Origin: Bacteroidales bacterium UBA1736
Lineage (GTDB): Bacteria > Bacteroidota > Bacteroidia > Bacteroidales > UBA932
Length of the DNA stretch: 5,694 bases
Reading direction: 5' to 3'
NCBI GenBank assembly: GCA_002315825.1
Contig: DCIC01000137.1
Location: forward strand, 2,426-8,119
In this document: positions 5,312-5,694 of the stretch, piece after piece
Position numbering within the stretch: position 1 is the stretch's first letter
Layout: every line of letters begins with the position of its first letter
Position numbers and translations under genes: made by a program
The notes under the pieces: model-generated
What the model was told of the DNA's origin: nothing
Databases searched by the model: none
The model's input: only the letters and a program-made list of their open reading frames with translations

Positions 5312-5694
5312 ATGGCTAAAGAAGTTGAAGTACAGGCATTTGATGCGGATTCGGCAAAGCTGAAGGCATTGCAGGCCACGATCGACAAGATTGAGAAAGA
5401 TTACGGGAAAGGTACGATCATGAAGTTGGGGGATCAGCCACAATGGGACGTGCAGGTTATTCCGAGCGGATCCATCGCTCTTGACCACGCCCTTGGTATT
5501 GGAGGATACCCAAGGGGCAGAATAATTGAAATATATGGCCCGGAGTCCAGCGGTAAGACGACCCTGGCGATTCACGCAATCGCACAGGCTCAGAAATCTG
5601 GAGGCATCGCTGCTATGATTGATGCGGAACACGCATTCGACCGCACTTACGCCAAGGCTTTGGGCGTGAATCTGGATACATTGCTCATTTCCCA
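5312..5694 (+). CDS. recA: Recombinase RecA (partial, 3' end outside window)
   Basis: RecA coats single-stranded DNA and, with ATP, drives homologous pairing and strand exchange in repair. Only the first 127 codons lie in the window; the frame is open to the edge with no stop. The visible part covers the N-terminal polymerisation helix (about 14-40, with ATIDKIEKDYGKGTIMKLG) and the start of the ATPase core. Walker A is GPESSGKTT at 76-84, and IDAEHAFD at 103-110 contains the catalytic glutamate Glu106. The 30-residue distance between them equals that in E. coli (66 and 96). The N-terminus is about ten residues longer than in E. coli. The ATG at 5312 follows the predicted start of transcription by about 25 nt. 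It diverges from rlmN-recX, so its modulator RecX is made from a separate transcript. Identity is secure; the C-terminal domain cannot be judged. Confidence 0.97.
   Translation, partial: MAKEVEVQAFDADSAKLKALQATIDKIEKDYGKGTIMKLGDQPQWDVQVIPSGSIALDHALGIGGYPRGRIIEIYGPESSGKTTLAIHAIAQAQKSGGIAAMIDAEHAFDRTYAKALGVNLDTLLIS

Noticed and set aside
5225..5632. An N-terminal extension of about 136 residues on RlmN, because its frame stays open upstream.
   Set aside because: The stretch from 5312 is antisense to recA, the extra sequence has no RlmN character, and a promoter box lies inside it just before the normal ATG at 5224.
1..5694. A defence island or CRISPR array.
   Set aside because: No spaced repeats and no recognisable defence genes. 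The Mom-like gene alone is not enough to claim a defence or anti-restriction system.

Overview
The window is a compact stretch of bacterial chromosome of roughly balanced base composition, read here as Bacteroidota (probably Bacteroidales). The strongest evidence is promoter style. Five intergenic sites match the Bacteroidetes -7 consensus TAnnTTTG, and the one before recA also has a TTTG -33 box at the canonical 19-bp spacing. Most starts lack a clear Shine-Dalgarno sequence. The protein sequences fit that phylum, but the genus cannot be fixed from this window.

Layout, left to right. The triosephosphate isomerase gene tpiA (minus) lies at the left edge. Diverging from it across 72 bp is a plus-strand run: a XerD-type tyrosine recombinase, RNase HI (rnhA) 10 bp later, pdxA (vitamin B6 synthesis) behind its own -7 box, and a 158-residue gene starting 1 bp after pdxA. 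That last gene has no standard name I recognise. It resembles the GNAT-like (Mom-like) domain proteins familiar from phages and mobile nucleases. Its 3' end runs 66 bp into recX, which is on the opposite strand. recX overlaps the end of rlmN (23S rRNA/tRNA m2A methyltransferase) by 11 bp, so the two form a minus-strand pair. Diverging from rlmN across 87 bp is recA, cut off by the right edge after 127 codons.

Most genes are housekeeping: glycolysis, chromosome dimer resolution, RNA:DNA hybrid removal, pyridoxal phosphate synthesis, RNA modification and homologous recombination. Several (xerD, rnhA, recX, recA and possibly the Mom-like gene) act on DNA, but nothing shows they form one dedicated system. 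The points most worth a second look are the Mom-like gene in a housekeeping setting, its coding overlap with recX, the interlocked tpiA/xerD promoters, and the very short predicted leader of rlmN. I see no RNA gene, CRISPR array, insertion sequence or clear intrinsic terminator. No gap between genes exceeds about 90 bp.
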